The notes: generated by a model from the letters alone, not told the origin. Counted from the stretch's first letter, positions 57,101-61,550 are shown. The stretch: DNA of 64,000 bases from Saccoglossus kowalevskii (GCF_000003605.2 NW_003137821.1:492586-556585), one strand, 5' to 3'. Numbers and translations are program-made.

Positions 57101-58226
57101 TACAGACTTTCAAATGAAGTTTCCACAATATCATATTTAACTATTTTTTTACATATTGTTCTCAGGAGAGTCATCACAATGTTCTCCAGTATCAAGTACC
57201 GAATAAAATCGGGACATTATCAAGAGTGTTCGGAGTTCTTGAAACAGAGAAGAGTCGTTATGATATAGAAGATTATTCCCTTACACAAACAACCCTCGAT
57301 CAGGTTAGTATTATTTGATTATCGTGAATCTCTGCAGGAATGAAGCCAGTAATAAACTTCTGGTTTTCGTTACCCGCAAAAAATAGTTCCGGTAAATAAA
57401 TTTAACTTGGGAGTACATTTGTCTGAAAATCTCTTTGGATAAGTAGAATCCAGGTCAAGTTAACTCTTTGAATGCCATCATTTTTTTCAAACAAGATTGT
57501 GGTGCAACATTTCGCCAGTTTTAATGTATTTTTTTATATTTCTTTTCATGATATGAACCAGATGGACATAATTTTTTTATTGGCTACAAATGTTGATCAA
57601 AATTTTGGAATAATCATGAAAAAAATATGTGCGTTTTAAGCTTGTGAATGGTGACTTAAAGTTGACTTTGACATTCAAAGGGTTAATGATATGCAAAATA
57701 CCTAATTAGTATGCACATACGATATATAGAACTATTTTATGAATGGTGACTTAAAGTTGACTTTGACATTCAAAGGGTTAATGATATGCAAAATACCTAA
57801 TTAGTATGCACATACGGTATATAGAACTATTTTGTGAATGGTGACTTAAAGTTGACTTTGACATTCAAAGGGTTAATGATATGCAAATTACCTAATTAAT
57901 ATGCACATATGGTATATAGAGCTATTTTGTGAATGTTAACAAAAGTTGACTTTGGTGCTCAAAGGGTTAAACTATTTTGATTTTTGTAGATGTGTTTTGG
58001 TCAATAAAATGTCAAATGAGTTGAAAGTCACTATGCTGGAGTTTTGGTGGTGGCATCTTTGATTACACCCACTTTCGTTCGTTTTTCTCATCTGTGTATT
58101 CTTGTGATCCCCACACAGGTATTTATTAACTTCTCGAAAAGCCAGAAAGACCCGATTGATGTTGAAGCAGGAAGAGACAATAATGGGTACCTTGGTGACG
58201 CTGAGGACGAAGCCCAGCTTGCATAA
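372..58226 (+). CDS. ABCA: Giant ABCA-subfamily lipid transporter (ABCA12/ABCA13-like), 3' part of gene, 73 exons
   Basis: This is a full ABC transporter of subfamily A, expected to use ATP to move or flip lipids across a membrane. Visible parts in order are ten ectodomain modules, a basic linker, conserved ectodomain 1, membrane domain 1, NBD1 ([34 protein letters not shown]), a charged linker, membrane domain 2 with ectodomain 2, NBD2 ([40 protein letters not shown]) and the VFINF tail, with a TAA stop at 58224-58226. The exons sum to about 4,250 residues; ABCA1 has about 2,260 and ABCA13 about 5,060. The N terminus is outside the window. All exon phases join except in D6 and B7. Introns not listed under repeats hold AT-rich sequence in which I recognise nothing. 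The ABCA assignment is certain; the ABCA12/13 affinity is inferred from NBD2 wording and size. Confidence 0.95.
1825..1910 (-). repeat. tRNA-derived SINE head (fragment)
   Basis: On the minus strand a Pol III B-box-like string GTGGGTTCAATTCCC follows TTTGCCTCGCATCC, a layout usual for tRNA-derived SINEs. The A-box side is degraded (ACAGCACAGTAACC). It lies in the intron between D1 and A1. It does not fold into a full tRNA as far as I can judge, so I call it a SINE remnant rather than a tRNA gene. Confidence 0.45.
2617..3036 (+). repeat. Dispersed repeat family R5, copy 1 (inverted ends)
   Basis: The stretch opens with AGCTCCGCTGTT and closes near AACAGCGGAACT, so its ends are inverted copies. 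Inside are lines such as TCGACTTCTTCTTGAAAAC and CCTCTCTCAGATTTGTT, which recur at 44366-44872. It fills the intron between A1 and B2. No coding capacity is seen, and the class is unknown. Confidence 0.75.
3327..5581 (+). CDS. Ectodomain module 2: exons B2, C2, D2, A2
   Basis: The exons are B2 3327-3550, C2 4192-4322, D2 4646-4767 and A2 5390-5581, with the same phase series 0-2-1-0 as module 1. B2 ends TT with donor GTAAGT, and the split Leu codon is completed by the first base of C2. D2 opens [10 protein letters not shown] and ends NPDM. A2 has the cysteine pair in LCGNET and ALCAINET with [10 protein letters not shown] between. Several N-x-T sites (GNET, NVT, INET) suggest heavy glycosylation. 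It aligns by eye with modules 1 and 3 along its whole length. Confidence 0.92.
3697..3990 (+). repeat. Diverged fragment of repeat family R5
   Basis: The intron between B2 and C2 carries CCTCTCTCAGATTTGTTTATTT followed by a GATATCTTTAAATCTCTAATTT-like line. These match the middle of the repeats at 2617-3036 and 44366-44872. Both ends are missing, so it is an older, truncated copy. Confidence 0.55.
6003..6070 (+). repeat. Short tandem repeat, AATACAAATGT-type unit
   Basis: Five or six copies of an 11- to 16-bp unit containing AATACAAATGTA lie in the intron between A2 and B3. This looks like ordinary slippage and no function is visible. Confidence 0.7.
6393..8702 (+). CDS. Ectodomain module 3: exons B3, C3, D3, A3
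   Basis: The exons are B3 6393-6592, C3 6994-7127, D3 7668-7801 and A3 8508-8702. B3 opens [12 protein letters not shown] and ends AG, completed by C of the next exon to Ser. C3 reads [17 protein letters not shown]3 reads [20 protein letters not shown] and ends KPEK. A3 holds the cysteine pair in FCEPDLY and TMCGINET, with VPEFVNIT between. Phases repeat those of modules 1 and 2 exactly. A TTG microsatellite (about 6942-6960) sits just before C3. Confidence 0.92.
9046..10726 (+). CDS. Ectodomain module 4: exons B4, C4, D4, A4 (GC donor after C4)
   Basis: The exons are B4 9046-9284, C4 10001-10131, D4 10317-10444 and A4 10538-10726. C4 must end at ACAG followed by GCAAGT at 10132: length (131 nt, equal to C1, C2 and C7) and phase both require it, so this intron uses a GC donor. 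D4 reads [20 protein letters not shown] and ends NPEK; it is the D exon that looks most like the single unit in human ABCA1. A4 has the cysteine pair in ACDADLL and ALCGANFT, with FPPTVNTT between. Confidence 0.92.
9679..9695 (+). repeat. GT microsatellite
   Basis: About eight GT units lie in the intron between B4 and C4. A similar GT run is at about 19764-19784. Confidence 0.8.
10184..10286 (+). repeat. Pair of direct repeats with a palindromic core
   Basis: TGTTGATAGCGCAATCAACA occurs twice, near 10187 and 10254, inside the 185-bp intron between C4 and D4. The core TTGAT-AGCGCA-ATCAA is an inverted repeat. Flanking bases (AAATTG) also match. It may be a recent local duplication; no role is visible. 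Confidence 0.75.
11502..14007 (+). CDS. Ectodomain module 5: exons B5, fused C5+D5, A5
   Basis: The exons are B5 11502-11731, a single exon 12867-13116 and A5 13813-14007. The middle exon enters at phase 2 and leaves at phase 0, and its 250 nt equal one C plus one D exon. It reads [13 protein letters not shown] (C-like), then [17 protein letters not shown] and ELSPAQ (D-like). The C-D intron present in all nine other modules is absent here. A5 has the cysteine pair in LCNHTIP and ALCDTNTT. B5 is rich in Met ([10 protein letters not shown]). Confidence 0.92.
12024..12725 (+). repeat. 23-bp minisatellite, about 30 copies
   Basis: The unit is GCTCATCTAAGAGGTTTGCT plus CTT, repeated head to tail without spacers. 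It varies at a few positions (CTCAT or CTGAT, TCTAA or TCCAA, GCTCTT or GTTCTT). It lies in the intron between B5 and the fused C5+D5 exon. Confidence 0.95.
14690..17342 (+). CDS. Ectodomain module 6: exons B6, C6, D6 (frame-broken), A6
   Basis: The exons are B6 14690-14922, C6 15696-15820, D6 16475-16600 and A6 17148-17342. B6, C6 and A6 have normal phases and lengths. D6 is 126 nt where the phase series needs a length of 3n+2. It starts in frame as [13 protein letters not shown], but its D-like end ([20 protein letters not shown]) is in another frame, and reading straight on meets TGA near its end. A one-base gain around 16520-16530 would explain this. It may be a true mutation, a polymorphism or an assembly error. 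A6 has the pair FCDLDAF and KMCTLNVT. Confidence 0.82.
17372..17470 (+). repeat. tRNA-derived SINE head (fragment)
   Basis: The string GGCAGCGTAGTGATCGCAGA is followed by GAGTGCAAATCCCACCTAGG, an A-box and B-box order typical of tRNA-derived SINEs. A tail resembling GAGCATAAAAATGCTATCAA follows. It lies in the intron between A6 and B7. Confidence 0.5.
17654..20250 (+). CDS. Ectodomain module 7: exons B7 (frame-broken), C7, D7, A7
   Basis: The exons are B7 17654-17869, C7 18823-18953, D7 19552-19673 and A7 20038-20250. B7 is 216 nt where 3n+2 is required. Its start reads [20 protein letters not shown] in frame, but its end ([20 protein letters not shown]) is shifted, and the first frame meets TGA at about 17840. 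A one-base gain near 17790-17805 would explain it. The other three exons are intact: C7 reads [19 protein letters not shown]7 [15 protein letters not shown], and A7 has the cysteine pair in VCDQQWF and [10 protein letters not shown]. Confidence 0.82.
18582..18770 (+). mobile_element. TA-flanked MITE, family M1, copy 1
   Basis: The element runs from CTGTGAAATACTTTATTTT to AAAATAAAGTATTTTACAG, inverted copies of each other, with TA on both sides. The arms pair over most of its 189 bp. A TA duplication with such ends suggests a Tc1/mariner-type non-autonomous element. It lies in the intron between B7 and C7. Further copies are at 22932, 50812, 54971 and 56418. Confidence 0.85.
19063..19376 (+). 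mobile_element. CAGGGG-ended MITE with 6-bp target duplication
   Basis: The 314-bp element starts CAGGGGTTTCA and ends ATTCCCCTG with TGAATCCCCTG as its inverse. Both flanks read TATATA. An AAT microsatellite lies near its left end. The ends and the 6-bp duplication resemble the elements at 20287, 52579 and 55692, though the interior is different. Confidence 0.75.
20287..20602 (+). mobile_element. CAGGG-ended MITE, family M2, copy 1
   Basis: The element starts CAGGGGTTTTTCTAGAAAAA and ends AAAGAAAATCCCTG, flanked on both sides by CTATAG. Its interior matches the element at 55692-55991 in reverse orientation over about 300 bp (for example GGTTGCCAGAGGATCTGCTC and GGCGCCACCAAGTG). No reading frame of interest is present. 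It lies in the intron between A7 and B8. Confidence 0.88.
21168..23562 (+). CDS. Ectodomain module 8: exons B8, C8, D8, A8 (GC donor after D8)
   Basis: The exons are B8 21168-21385, C8 22236-22381, D8 22674-22810 and A8 23347-23562. D8 must leave at phase 0, which places its end at CAGCTG followed by GCAAGT at 22811. The nearby GT alternatives lead to a stop early in A8, so this is the second GC donor in the gene. This module is the most diverged: C8 and D8 are longer (146 and 137 nt). A8 keeps the cysteine pair in IVCDKLS and VLCGMQR with LNVS between. Confidence 0.87.
22380..22600 (+). repeat. AATG/AATA tetranucleotide-rich tract
   Basis: Degenerate AATG and AATA repeats fill most of the intron between C8 and D8, with a clean AATG run at about 22571-22600. 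A separate AATG run is at 43732-43780, and an ATTG run at 59968-60000. Confidence 0.85.
22932..23131 (+). mobile_element. TA-flanked MITE, family M1, copy 2
   Basis: It starts CTGTAAAATATTTTATTTTC after TA and ends AAATAAAGTATTTTATAG, with inner arms AATTAATTCTTGCTGAA and TTCAGCGAAAATTAATT. The right TA is mutated. It lies in the intron between D8 and A8. Confidence 0.8.
23636..24000 (+). repeat. Degenerate tandem repeat, GTGGTATATGTTATACTC-type unit
   Basis: Units of about 20 to 24 bp built from CTGTGGTATATGTTATACTC and CCATGGTATATATTTCATAC repeat through the intron after A8, with a larger block of about 165 bp present twice. Long open frames occur in several frames only because the unit lacks stops. 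Confidence 0.85.
24334..25669 (+). CDS. Ectodomain module 9: exons B9, C9, D9, A9
   Basis: The exons are B9 24334-24551, C9 24659-24792, D9 25012-25148 and A9 25475-25669. The module is compact, with a 107-bp intron between B9 and C9. The A9 end is chosen by phase and by the usual 195-nt length. It uses a weak donor (TTT then GTGCAA), because the better-looking GTTTGT at 25666 would put B10 out of frame. A9 has the cysteine pair in YTCQSAL and DLCMLNIS with LFPPAVNVT between. D9 reads [20 protein letters not shown]. Confidence 0.88.
25165..25334 (+). mobile_element. TTAA-flanked MITE, family M4, copy 1
   Basis: TTAA, then AGCGAGAGGGTCGCCACCTG, and at the other end CAGGTGACGACTCCCTCGCT followed by TTAA. 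The TTAA duplication and palindromic ends suggest a piggyBac- or Kolobok-type non-autonomous element. It begins only 16 bp after the donor of exon D9. Other copies are near 33617 and 36494. Confidence 0.85.
26002..28899 (+). CDS. Ectodomain module 10: exons B10, C10, D10, A10
   Basis: The exons are B10 26002-26213, C10 27080-27207, D10 27479-27600 and A10 28705-28899. This is the last complete module before the gene passes into conserved ABCA sequence. B10 is strongly acidic ([10 protein letters not shown]). C10 reads [19 protein letters not shown]10 ends IRFDE with donor GTTATT. A10 is 195 nt like four other A exons and holds the cysteine pair in IVCTEEE and NICIGDQ with AFPPGYNVT between. 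The D10-A10 intron carries a 971-bp transposon. Confidence 0.93.
26284..26526 (+). mobile_element. TTAA-flanked MITE, family M3, copy 1
   Basis: TTAA, CCTTTTCACCACTAGACTTT at the left, and GGTGGTGAAAAGG then TTAA at the right. The interior includes TTGAGTCAATTTTCAGTTTT and GCAGACTATAAATGGGACTA. Related copies are at 34389, 43000 (inverted) and 50433 (partial). Confidence 0.85.
27652..28622 (+). mobile_element. 971-bp inverted-repeat DNA transposon with PHD-finger-like frame
   Basis: It has perfect 26-bp ends (CATGGAGGTAAAAAAAGAAG and on, inverted at the right end), flanked by the 7-bp duplication ATCTAAT at 27645-27651 and 28623-28629. A second inverted pair, GATAGTTGGCGATTGTTT, lies about 55 bp in on the left and about 110 bp in on the right. 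A + strand frame ending at 28255 encodes [19 protein letters not shown], then [14 protein letters not shown], which fits a PHD zinc finger without its last Cys pair. No transposase is seen, so it is probably a non-autonomous copy. The superfamily is not clear. Confidence 0.85.
27828..28255 (+). CDS. PHD-finger-like ORF inside the transposon
   Basis: The frame from ATG at 27828 ([13 protein letters not shown]) runs open to TAA at 28253-28255, 142 residues. Its middle has C-x-C, a Cys pair five residues apart (ACDDNDC) and WFHCQC, the usual layout of a PHD finger, which reads histone tails in host proteins. The expected final W-x-C-x-x-C is replaced by NRCTVQRPT, so the zinc site looks incomplete. 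The same frame is open further upstream into the left terminal repeat. Whether it is expressed is unknown; it is not part of the host transporter. Confidence 0.45.
29899..30227 (+). mobile_element. hAT-like MITE with 8-bp target duplication
   Basis: The element starts CAGGGATTGAAATAGAATTT and ends ATTTCGACCCCTG, with GTGCACACTGCAC-type inner inverted repeats. The 8-bp sequence CCTACAAA is intact on both sides (29891-29898 and 30228-30235). CAGGG ends and an 8-bp duplication are the hAT signature. The element is 329 bp, without coding capacity, in the intron between A10 and the linker exon. Confidence 0.9.
30325..30766 (+). CDS. Junction exon: half module, conserved VCG, basic linker with furin-type sites
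   Basis: This 442-nt exon (phase 0 to 1) opens like a B exon ([20 protein letters not shown]) and then reaches EVVCGES, matching the VCG that follows the single unit in ABCA1. After [11 protein letters not shown] come RKKRD (30646-30660) and HRVKRED (Arg to Arg 30700-30711), both fitting the furin rule R-x-K/R-R. A charged, low-complexity tail follows ([16 protein letters not shown]). It lies in ectodomain 1, outside or in the lumen, where furin acts. Cleavage here is inferred from motif only. Confidence 0.9.
30905..31875 (+). repeat. 66-bp minisatellite, about 14 copies
   Basis: The unit contains CATATAAAGACCACCTGCCT, ATAGTGACCAACTTTGGACA and GTCAAACCTGTGTTAGTGAC. Central copies (about 31440-31800) are nearly identical, and outer ones are diverged or shortened. 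A looser relative may lie at 13530-13660. It fills the first part of the intron after the linker exon. The remainder, about 31880-32541, shows nothing I recognise. Confidence 0.95.
32542..34169 (+). CDS. Conserved membrane-proximal part of ectodomain 1
   Basis: The exons are 32542-32681, 32789-32905 and 33911-34169. The first reads [12 protein letters not shown], then [16 protein letters not shown], which is the ABCA hallmark (LKPLLxGKILYTPDTP in ABCA1). The second continues [11 protein letters not shown]. The third includes [19 protein letters not shown] and [16 protein letters not shown], matching the ECVNLNKLEPIATE region of ABCA1. The FC cysteine corresponds to the ABCA1 residue in YCNDL, which follows the VCG segment. 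Phases 1-0-0-1 are consistent. Confidence 0.95.
33617..33772 (+). mobile_element. TTAA-flanked MITE, family M4, copy 2
   Basis: TTAA, AGCGAAAGGATCGTCACC and at the other end GCAGGTGACGACTCCCACGCT with TTAA. It shares AACACACGCTAAAAACGCAA and GACACGCTATGGCCAT with the copy at 25165. It lies 140 bp before exon 33911. Confidence 0.85.
34389..34610 (+). mobile_element. TTAA-flanked MITE, family M3, copy 2
   Basis: TTAA, CTTTCTCACCACCAGACTTT at the left and TGGTGAAAAGG then TTAA at the right, with the same interior as the copy at 26284. Confidence 0.85.
34764..38547 (+). CDS. Membrane domain 1 (TM2 to TM6) and lead-in to NBD1
   Basis: The exons are 34764-35049, 35199-35313, 35989-36179, 37022-37160, 37653-37857 and 38386-38547. 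The first reads [15 protein letters not shown], then [20 protein letters not shown] and VPYPCY, all close to ABCA1. Hydrophobic helices follow: [75 protein letters not shown], a further weaker segment and [24 protein letters not shown] is the usual coupling-helix segment after TM2. The last exon gives [17 protein letters not shown] and a short cytosolic stretch. Confidence 0.95.
35369..35935 (+). repeat. 39-bp minisatellite, about 14 copies
   Basis: The unit is ACATGGTACACATTACAAAT followed by TCACACTCATAAATTGATG. Left copies are nearly perfect, and right copies vary (CATTCACAATTAATAC). Because 39 is a multiple of three and the unit has stop-free frames, false open frames appear on both strands. 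It fills the intron between exons 35199-35313 and 35989-36179, ending about 50 bp before the acceptor. Confidence 0.95.
36352..36664 (+). mobile_element. TTAA-flanked MITE, family M4, copy 3, plus a broken neighbour
   Basis: A full copy runs from the TTAA after 36494 (AGCAAGGGAGTCATCACC) to the TTAA at about 36659. Just upstream, 36352-36430, a partial copy in the opposite orientation begins GGGGATCGTCACCTGCACAC. The two may come from one insertion into another or from a rearranged copy. Confidence 0.7.
38548..39409 (+). other. Intron with TA microsatellite and a small duplication
   Basis: A TA run lies at about 39094-39140. After it, CTCATAATGCATTGCATATA and CCCATAATGCATTGCATATA form a direct duplication about 70 bp apart (39175-39265), each followed by TGTGCAGTAA. 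Otherwise I see only AT-rich sequence. Confidence 0.7.
39410..42898 (+). CDS. Nucleotide-binding domain 1 (NBD1)
   Basis: The exons are 39410-39581, 39680-39808, 40525-40605, 40946-41142, 41708-41995 and 42684-42898. They encode Walker [12 protein letters not shown] (split across the first two exons), Q-loop [25 protein letters not shown], signature [11 protein letters not shown], Walker B with catalytic Glu [12 protein letters not shown], and H-loop [28 protein letters not shown] closes the domain. All catalytic residues are present, so the site should hydrolyse ATP. An insert with KKRKD and a Ser-rich stretch follows the LTLSKSD strand in exon 41708. Confidence 0.97.
39915..40035 (-). repeat. 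Fragment of the TTAA-ended repeat seen at 57460 (inverted)
   Basis: ATTAACCCTTTGAGCACCAA, then TTTTGTCACCATTCACA, with CATATGTGCATATTAATTAG just before it. This is the reverse complement of the ends and repeat unit found at 57640-57967. It lies in the intron between exons 39680-39808 and 40525-40605. Confidence 0.7.
43000..43227 (-). mobile_element. TTAA-type MITE, family M3, copy 3 (inverted)
   Basis: The string GAAAGTCTGGTGGTGAAAAGG then TTAA closes the element, and reverse copies of GCAGACTATAAA and of TTTTTGGCTATTTTTGTC lie within. The left end is degraded (TTTTCATCACCAG near 43001). Confidence 0.75.
43417..43609 (+). CDS. Cytosolic linker after NBD1 (regulatory domain)
   Basis: This single 193-nt exon (phase 0 to 1) starts [14 protein letters not shown], completing the EEVFLK motif at the end of NBD1. 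It continues as a charged, Ser- and Asn-rich, probably disordered stretch ([15 protein letters not shown]). In ABCA proteins this region links NBD1 to TM7 and can be phosphorylated. The Ser cluster would allow that, but no specific site is claimed. Confidence 0.93.
43610..44908 (+). repeat. Intron with AATG run and repeat family R5, copy 2 (44366-44872)
   Basis: A clean AATG run is at 43732-43780. From 44366 the sequence follows the repeat at 2617-3036 (CATCGTCCGTGTCAATGTTT, CGACTTCTTCTTGAAAAC, ACCTCTCTCAGATTTGTT). It ends with AACAGCGGAGCTATCTCAGC near 44855, only about 36 bp before the acceptor of the next exon. Confidence 0.8.
44909..52013 (+). CDS. Membrane domain 2 with ectodomain 2
   Basis: The exons are 44909-45173, 46159-46257, 46909-47242, 47910-48021, 48777-48837, 49588-49765, 49964-50079, 50663-50798 and 51757-52013. 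TM7 is [14 protein letters not shown]. Ectodomain 2 has [14 protein letters not shown], then [20 protein letters not shown], the counterpart of the Cys-rich segment and ILQDLTGRNISDYL of ABCA1. [20 protein letters not shown] and [10 protein letters not shown] follow, as in ABCA1. TM8 to TM12 are in the last four exons, ending FAMAVEG-like [19 protein letters not shown]. Phases are consistent throughout. Confidence 0.95.
45236..45585 (+). repeat. Old tandem duplication, unit about 185 bp
   Basis: Two diverged copies lie in the intron after exon 44909. The first has TGTACCACTGATGCACACAG and CATACATTGTTACTATAGTA; the second has GTCATGCCACTGACACACAA and GTACATTGGTATAGTGA in the same order. No transposon ends are visible. 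Confidence 0.6.
50433..50575 (+). mobile_element. MITE family M3, copy 4 (5' part only)
   Basis: TTTTCACCACCAGACTTTCT, then GGAAATGAACCCTAATTTTG and TGAGTCAATTTTCAGTTTTT as in the other copies, after which the sequence diverges before the right end. Confidence 0.7.
50812..51021 (+). mobile_element. TA-flanked MITE, family M1, copy 3
   Basis: TA, then CTGTAGAATACTTTATTTTC and at the right GAAAATAAAGTATTCTACAG with TA. The ends match perfectly, so it may be among the youngest copies. It begins 13 bp after the donor of exon 50663-50798. Confidence 0.9.
52332..58226 (+). CDS. Nucleotide-binding domain 2 (NBD2) and C terminus
   Basis: The exons are 52332-52452, 53180-53248, 53484-53590, 54602-54890, 55566-55669, 56624-56822, 57166-57303 and 58119-58226. 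They give [20 protein letters not shown], Walker [27 protein letters not shown], signature [13 protein letters not shown], Walker [15 protein letters not shown]-loop [17 protein letters not shown], and [13 protein letters not shown] near the end. I start the fourth exon at 54602, because the nearer acceptor at 54647 would leave the loop before GYCPQ about 15 residues short. The C terminus is acidic (DAEDEAQLA), without the ABCA1 PDZ-type ending. Confidence 0.96.
52579..52949 (+). mobile_element. CAGGG-ended MITE with 6-bp target duplication
   Basis: It starts CAGGGTTTTTCTAAACCGGG and ends TTTTTTCTAGAAAAAACCCTG, flanked on both sides by TAAAAG. It shares its ends and GGAACAGGGACGCAGCGCCC-like sequence with family M2, but the interior is different, so it is a related subfamily. 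Confidence 0.88.
54971..55126 (+). mobile_element. Degraded MITE, family M1, copy 4
   Basis: ATTACTTTATTTTAGCTGAA, then GAGTTGAATATAAAATATAG matches the other M1 copies. The right arm is only partly recognisable. Confidence 0.6.
55692..55991 (-). mobile_element. CAGGG-ended MITE, family M2, copy 2 (inverted)
   Basis: This is the reverse complement of the element at 20287-20602 over its length (GAGCAGATCCTCTGGCAACC, CACTTGGTGGCGCCGCTGAA). It ends TTTCTAGAAAAACCCTG. The flanks TAAATA and GAAATA differ at one base. Confidence 0.85.
56418..56590 (+). mobile_element. TA-flanked MITE, family M1, copy 5
   Basis: TA, CTGTAAAATACTTTATTTTA at the left and GCGAAAATAATTTTACAT at the right, with the M1 interior (GAGTTGAATGTAAAATATAG). 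The right end has small changes. It ends about 30 bp before the acceptor of exon 56624. Confidence 0.8.
57460..57967 (+). repeat. TTAA-ended MITE whose right end is tandemly repeated (about 95-bp unit)
   Basis: A unit runs from TTAACTCTTTGAATGCCATC to TTGACATTCAAAGGGTTAA (57460-57686) with inverted ends. Its right end plus flank (GAATGGTGACTTAAAGTTGA to TATATAGAACTATTTT) then recurs at about 57645, 57740, 57834 and, shorter, 57930. It fills the intron between exons 57166-57303 and 58119-58226. Confidence 0.8.
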
Positions 58227-59967
58227 AAATCAGTTCCATTTTATAGTAAGTATACACTGTCTGATTTTTCAAATCACCGCCGTATTTTTATTTACTGGAA
58301 ATGGAATTTCTTGTATTGCTGCCAATCCAACTTCATTTTTGGAGTTTTCCCTTTATGTTCTCAATAGTCAATGCCATGATTACCAGACCTTACTAAAAGT
58401 TAAACTTACATAACCATAGCTAAGCTTTCTCCAAAGCAAACTCTAAATGAATTTTGTATAGATCTTTGTTTAGTGTGTAAAACCAATCAAAAGCGAGTGC
58501 AAGAGAATATGAACTGATGTGACTGCAGATTCTTGAATACTAAAGGTGTTTACCATCTTTAATTTAGTAGGATTTTTTATTGTGTGTCTGTTTCACAATA
58601 TGGAATGTGATAAATACTGTAGAACATGTTGAAATAGCTGCATGCAATTTTAGCGGATTTGACTTTTGGCATGAATTAACAGAATCTTAATTTAGCTAAA
58701 GTGTTGACTATCCCCCTGTGAGAATATACTTTCTGTTAAATTAGCTGCATCTTGAATTAGCGTAATTACAGATTAGCTAAAATAGCTAAAATAACATGCT
58801 AGCTAAAAAGACATGCTTTACGTCCAGTTAGCGTTTTTGTTTTAAATCAATTTATTCATTAATAAATTTTTTTTTTTAGATTCCTGCTAATGTAACAAAA
58901 GAAGAATATTCAGAAAAAATTGATCAATGCAAAAAAAGGAAAGCTTGTTTTTAATTGTAATATAAACCATTATGAAAGTGTTGTATAATTCACAAATGTG
59001 AATTTATTTTTTTAAACTTAAGAGCAATATTTTTTCATAATTTGTAGTATATAATTGAGAAATAAAAACAAAAAACACTGGACACTGATAACAGTAATTC
59101 CATCAAGCAGTGAGCATGTGTAGCACTTTTTAACAAATGCTATATAGATGCATGGTGCCCCTCTCAATTATGCAAATACCTACAATATTACAGTATTTTC
59201 TCTATTATAAGCACATGTTTAATACAAGTGCATATAAACCAAGAATTGCAATTAATGTATACTAAATCATAGAAATATGGTTTATTTGGCCCATAGAAAC
59301 GTATGGTATTTACCGGTAGTATGTATGTAAGCATACATGTATATGCTTTTAATAGGGAAAATACGATATATTTAATATACATCATTTTTCAAATAAGGAT
59401 ATGTTCAGAGTTTTCTCAGAATTAATCTTAACTAGATGCATTGGATTAAATTAATTCTGAGAATATCTTTGATATGGAAAAATTGGGGGTATATATATGA
59501 TATATTCAAAGAGGCAATTGTCCTATTCTGGTGAGCTAATTTTTTCAGTCAATGGGACTCAAAATGCCTGAAATGAACACGCAGTTACAGCTTAAAGAAC
59601 TGAGTAATTGTAATTTTGTTTCAGAACATGATCCACAGTACTGTAAATGCACTACCGGTAATTATTTACCAAGTTTTAATTTTGCGGATAAGTAAAATCT
59701 TGTTTGTGAACTCAAAACTTGGTGAATATGCTCACAATATCAAAGTAAGTGAAATTAAATGCCAGTGCATTTAAATGATTTTACAGTACACAATATACTT
59801 GCAGGTTTCAATGTATTATTTTTGAAATTGCGAATATAGATATATTATTCAGAGAATTTTACACAGTATTATATTCAATGACATTTTCATTTTCTGTCCA
59901 AGCATCCTCTTGAATATTTTTGGGGGGTATTTTCAAGAAGGAGAGGGAGTCTTGGGAGGGGTAAGCA

Positions 59968-60001
<34 letters not shown>

Positions 60002-60600
60002 ATCTTTATCAATTTGTATTCTACTTATTCTGATTGTTATTTCCTTGTATTTAAAAAATTCCTTTTAAACAGATTATGGTTGTTTTTCATCTTGACAATA
60101 TGTTCATATTTACACCTCTGATGCAATTATCAATGACGTTTTATCAAGAACTACTCATTTGTTACTATGGCAACATTACTTACTTTAGTATATTATTGAA
60201 TTTTTAAATTAATACATAAAATCTTTTATACAAAATTATTCTAATAAATATAATATATTGATACGATTACTCTGTAGCAATTATAAAACTAACATTTTTT
60301 GTACATGTGGTTAAAAACTTTCCAGGCCAGTTAATTTTTTTTTTTTAGCGACAATGTCTGGAAATGTTATTTTACGTGATTCTTATTAAAACTCAATTTT
60401 TGTACTTCGTTATTTACTACATCATGCTTTTGTTTTGTTTTTCAAATCAATATTTGTACAAATATATATGTATTTATCTTTACTATCAGCTATGTTACAA
60501 TTTTTATGTTTCATTAAAGTAAGCACTTGATCAATAACAAATGTGTTCTCTATTGATTTAGTATGTGCAAGTGTTTGGAAACAATTTGTCTGAATTAGTT
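58227..60600 (+). other. 3' untranslated and flanking sequence
   Basis: The sequence after the stop codon is AT-rich without coding signals. Candidate poly(A) signals on the + strand are AATAAA near 58859 and at 59061-59066 (followed by A-rich and then GT-containing sequence). I cannot tell which is used. An ATTG run is at 59968-60000. Nothing else is recognised. Confidence 0.4.
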
Positions 60601-61550
60601 TTGTAAACTCTTGTTGTCTTCAGGTACTTCATTAATTATTTGCTGGTTTTTAATTTTGCTATTCGCCATCTGGGTGGGCGTTGGTTTTCATTTTGTATGT
60701 GTGATTGTGTTACCATGGTTACAACCTAGAAATCAATTTTACTCTATTATCTCAGTTATTATGTATGATATTTTTCCTGTAATTGTGCAAGCCCTTCCAA
60801 GCGAAAACAAGGTGTAGTTTGTATTTTTAAAGACCAAATGTGCCTCAACCCAAAAGTTGGAATTTGCTTATATGTTTGGAACTGCGCATGCTCGGGCCTC
60901 TGCTTCAAAATATCCGCGTAGATGAGTTTATTCATATTGCTCGGGTGTTTCGATTTTCACAGGATTTAACCCGTTTTAGTTCGAATAAAGGTAATGTAAG
61001 TCGATCGATAGTTTCTACCGATATCATGCTTGAGTTGTGTGAAGCGGATCGAAATATAATTTGGAAAATCGTGTTATTTTCGGGAAGTTTCGATGTCATG
61101 GTGTCAACGCTTTCCTACCTTGTGTTCTTATATGAGTTGTAAGGGAATTTACCGGCGACTGACTAACTATGCCGATTACACTTCAGGTCATTTTTTATTA
61201 TCCAGGAAACGTTCCGAGCGTCTGTGCCGTATTATACAAGACCCGATCAGTCTTGCTTGTACCGGTAATTGTACTGGCTGACAATCCCCGGGCCAGCATT
61301 CATGGAAAGCTGTGCGCGTGCTCATTTTTCAGTCTTATACAACTAATACATTTTATTAGTTGTCTGAAGTTCTTTCCAAAAAATCACACCCTTAGTGCTT
61401 TACTCGGACTTAACCACTAAAAGTAGTCAGATCACTAACGAAAAGGGCTATAGCGACAAATCAAAGGATGTAAAAATGTTACTCAAACAGGCAACTCTGG
61501 ATGTGTAGTCGTCCTCATATGAAATAAAGCAAATCTCAATAAAAAATACC
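60601..61550. other. Intergenic stretch without recognised gene
   Basis: Several short open frames overlap here in different frames (for example 60611-60817 with a hydrophobic start). None shows a known domain, splice-site support or a repeated motif. I see no reason to call a gene. Confidence 0.4.

Noticed and set aside
60611-61420. A second gene made of several short frames, one with a hydrophobic start
   Set aside because: No frame has a known domain, the frames overlap in conflict, and no consistent splice sites join them.
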